Below are positions 62,438-64,000 of a stretch of DNA of 64,000 bases, in pieces. The DNA comes from Desulfuromonadaceae bacterium (GTDB lineage: Bacteria; Desulfobacterota; Desulfuromonadia; Desulfuromonadales; UBA2294), in NCBI GenBank assembly GCA_024636225.1, contig JAGXHN010000011.1:1-64000 (forward strand). Direction: 5' to 3'. Under the pieces are notes generated by a model. It was not told the DNA's origin. It searched no databases and was given only the letters and a program-made list of their open reading frames with translations. Numbering within the stretch: position 1 is the stretch's first letter; the number at the start of each line of letters is the position of its first letter. The position numbers were made by a program, and so were the translations under genes.

Positions 62438-62491
62438 ATGGGTCTGTTGAAAACCGAGAGAACGCACCCTGCTCCTGCCCGACGGAAATGA
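62438..62491 (+). pseudogene. Very small ORF, possibly a frameshifted small gene
   Basis: An ATG at 62438 has a strong ribosome site (GAGAGGAAAGAG) but the frame stops after 17 codons. Shifting frame around 62465-62472 gives a continuous reading of about 30 codons to a TGA near 62532 (LLLPDGNDYF and further). It may be a broken or unusual small gene, or chance. Confidence 0.25.
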
Positions 62492-62601
62492 TTATTTTGA
62501 GACTAGCGACAAACCGTCTCTTCGTGGCTGACTGAAAAGCTCTATCCATGCAGGGATTAAATGCCAGGAGCTGGACCCTATTTTTCTTGAGAAACAAGTT
62601 T

Positions 62602-63018
62602 ATGCGACCAGAATCAAAACCGATATCAAATCGCCTCCTCTGTCAGGAGTGTGGTGGGCGGTGTTGTCAGGGGGGGCCTGGAATTTGGGTCGATCCTGCG
62701 CGCTTTTTTGACCTCTTTTTCGGTGGCGAACAGCTGCCGCATGAAGAGCTGCGTGAGCGTTTATTTCCCATCGGTCTCTTCCTCTGGGAGATGAACGGCG
62801 TATCGATACCGGCTCCCGGTTCGACCTCGGCCGGATGCGGTTTTCTCGGAGTCGACGGCTGCCGCTTTTCTGTTGCCGAGCGCCCCTGCCAATGTCTGGC
62901 GCTGATTCCAAACAGAGCGACTCTGGAGCAATCAGAAGGGTCTTTGTGTACATTGCCGAAAAGATTCCGCCGGAAGGTCGCGCGCGAGAACTGGCGCCGT
63001 TATTGGCAGACGGTCTGA
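62602..63018 (+). CDS. YkgJ-like cysteine cluster protein
   Basis: A 138-residue protein with the CxxCxGxCC pattern CQECGGRCCQGGPG near the N-terminus and further cysteines (AGCGFLG, GCRF, CQC) in the middle, typical of the YkgJ/Fe-S or zinc-binding family. Function is unknown in general. The start at 62602 has only a weak GAG upstream; a longer frame exists but the conserved part begins after it. Confidence 0.75.
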   Translation: MRPESKPISNRLLCQECGGRCCQGGPGIWVDPARFFDLFFGGEQLPHEELRERLFPIGLFLWEMNGVSIPAPGSTSAGCGFLGVDGCRFSVAERPCQCLALIPNRATLEQSEGSLCTLPKRFRRKVARENWRRYWQTV

Positions 63019-63074
63019 TGCAGGGGGACAAAAGGTTGCCGGACCGGTCGTCCTCCGGCAAGAGCTTATAAAGG

Positions 63075-63677
63075 TCAATCGGTCGCCGATGGCAGCCGCT
63101 GAGTTATTTTTCGCACCAGTTCACGCGTACAGTTCTCAATGACCACCTTGGTCCCCCGGGACCAATCGCTGCAATTCTGCTCCGTTTGCCATATCAGCTC
63201 ACCATTTTTACGATCGAACATTTCAGCGACAGCGGTCATGCCGAAAAACTTCAGGTCACGACCGGTGTCACACAAAGAGGCATCGAGATAGTTGACAATG
63301 CGCAACCGAAAAACCGCATCTGCAGATTCCGGGGCTGACAGCGAGAACTCCTTACCGCTCCAACCGGCTACCTGATCAGGAACTTTGCGCGACGGCAGCT
63401 TGAAATCGAGCAGTTCATAATTTCGCTTCAGCATGGATCGCTTCAGCTGCCACTCGATCTCGTCGCCGATATCAGGCTCGCAGAACCGGTCCGGACCGGT
63501 TCCATCCCAGGTCGGTCGCGACAGAGCCACACTCTTTACCCCCCCTTCAATCGGTGTAATGGCGATCGGTTCGAGCGGCGGGAGGGGAAGACAACTTGTG
63601 AGCAGCAGTCCGGCAAGACAGAATCGTTTTCGCCACCCTTTTTTCAGCGACTGACACAGATCAGCATCGACAGGCAT
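63075..63677 (-). CDS. Lipoprotein of unknown function
   Basis: A 200-residue protein with a basic N-terminus and a lipobox LLLTSC (Cys at about residue 29). The mature part has several cysteines and a strand-rich C-terminus (VFRLRIVNYLDASLC, then MFDRKNGELIWQTEQN) resembling proteins of the curli/GNA1162 type that assemble with outer-membrane exporters, but the match is weak. A strong ribosome site (AGGAG) precedes the ATG. Confidence 0.7.
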   Translation of the reverse strand: MPVDADLCQSLKKGWRKRFCLAGLLLTSCLPLPPLEPIAITPIEGGVKSVALSRPTWDGTGPDRFCEPDIGDEIEWQLKRSMLKRNYELLDFKLPSRKVPDQVAGWSGKEFSLSAPESADAVFRLRIVNYLDASLCDTGRDLKFFGMTAVAEMFDRKNGELIWQTEQNCSDWSRGTKVVIENCTRELVRKITQRLPSATD

Positions 63678-63854
63678 CTTTTAATCTCCTGTTTGAATAT
63701 TTTTTGTGATTACAGTCTACCTCTTTGTAACAGCATTACATCAGTGGCAAAAAGGAATTTCACTCCTCTTTGCTGGAAGCTTGATCGCCTTTAATCAGGC
63801 TCTAAAGTGATTGTAAAGAAAAGAGAGTAATGGCAAGATGGCAGTCAAAACCCT

Positions 63855-64000
63855 ATGCAGAAATCGATAGGGACTGATGAAAGTTTGAATCTGATGCAGG
63901 AATTACGCTATCTGACCGGCTATCCCCAACCGCTGATCGGTCAGATCGGAAAAATTATCGAGGAACAGCGTCTGACGCAGCTGCTCCTCAAACGTTACCC
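63855..64000 (+). CDS. YgjP-like metallopeptidase, N-terminal fragment (cut by window edge)
   Basis: The frame opens at ATG 63855 (or 63894) and runs off the right edge after about 48 codons. The stretch LRYLTGYPQPLIGQIGKII with EQRLTQLLLKRYP matches the start of E. coli YgjP, an M48/DUF45-type metallopeptidase; the HExxH site would lie beyond the edge. Neither start has a clear ribosome site. Confidence 0.6.
   Translation, partial: MQKSIGTDESLNLMQELRYLTGYPQPLIGQIGKIIEEQRLTQLLLKRY

Noticed and set aside
63831..63878. 15-codon ORF before the YgjP-like gene
   Set aside because: Out of frame with the gene, no conserved feature; could be a leader but there is no supporting evidence.

Overview
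This window is a chromosomal replication-origin region from a Gram-negative bacterium that most resembles the Desulfuromonadales (the Geobacter/Desulfuromonas/Pelobacter group of the old Deltaproteobacteria). The pointers are the order bactofilin-parB-parA-rsmG-mnmG-mnmE-yidC-yidD-rnpA-rpmH | dnaA-dnaN-recF-gyrB-gyrA, an ATP synthase operon with paired b and b' subunits but no a or c subunit beside parAB, a small multiheme-type lipoprotein, and a full tol-pal cluster. The lineage is an inference from gene order and protein resemblance; no rRNA or tRNA gene was seen. No insertion sequence, prophage, integrase or CRISPR array was recognised.

Layout. 1-6.4 kb: minus-strand genes for cytochrome c assembly (partial), siroheme synthesis and a sugar-isomerase-like protein, then thioredoxin (plus), then a tightly packed minus-strand run dapF-HIT-HAD-small secreted protein-nfo-dtd-darP. 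6.5-9.5 kb: a small protein and a metallo-beta-lactamase-fold hydrolase (plus) facing prmA-rsmE-zinc ribbon (minus). 9.6-20.8 kb: plus-strand regulatory block with the ppsR-type kinase/phosphorylase, an OmpR/HisKA two-component pair followed by a DegP protease, a second NarL-type two-component pair followed by an ATP-grasp-like protein, then recQ and a zinc-ribbon protein.

20.9-35.6 kb: one long minus-strand stretch, atpC-D-G-A-H-F-F', bactofilin, parB-parA, rsmG, mnmG, mnmE, yidC, yidD, rnpA, rpmH. Two parS sites lie between mnmG and mnmE. 35.6-35.95 kb is the AT-rich oriC candidate with DnaA boxes next to dnaA. 35.95-44.8 kb: dnaA-dnaN-recF-gyrB-gyrA on the plus strand. Genes on both sides point away from this gap, as expected for transcription aligned with replication fork movement. 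Base composition drops steeply in dnaA-dnaN-recF and recovers in gyrB.

44.7-64 kb: mostly plus-strand housekeeping genes: TPR protein, gpsA, cyclophilin, an EEP-fold protein, nth, PBP1A (minus), a diheme lipoprotein, pyk, queC-folE2 (queuosine/7-deazaguanine supply), a DUF2064 glycosyltransferase, tolQ-tolR-tolA-tolB-pal-cpoB (outer-membrane constriction), a degenerate alpha/beta hydrolase (minus), a 3-hydroxyisobutyrate-dehydrogenase-type reductase, a YkgJ-like cysteine cluster protein, a lipoprotein (minus) and the start of a YgjP-like metallopeptidase cut off by the window edge.

I did not find a clearly new multi-gene system. The best leads are: three proteins whose folds are recognisable but whose usual active-site residues are changed (1066-1638, 47261-47995, 60484-61143); an ATP-grasp-like gene tied to a NarL-type two-component pair (14352-17624); a near-perfect palindrome in the leader of the ATP synthase operon; a row of DnaA-box-like sites far from oriC at 54581-54610; and the composition trough over dnaA-dnaN-recF.
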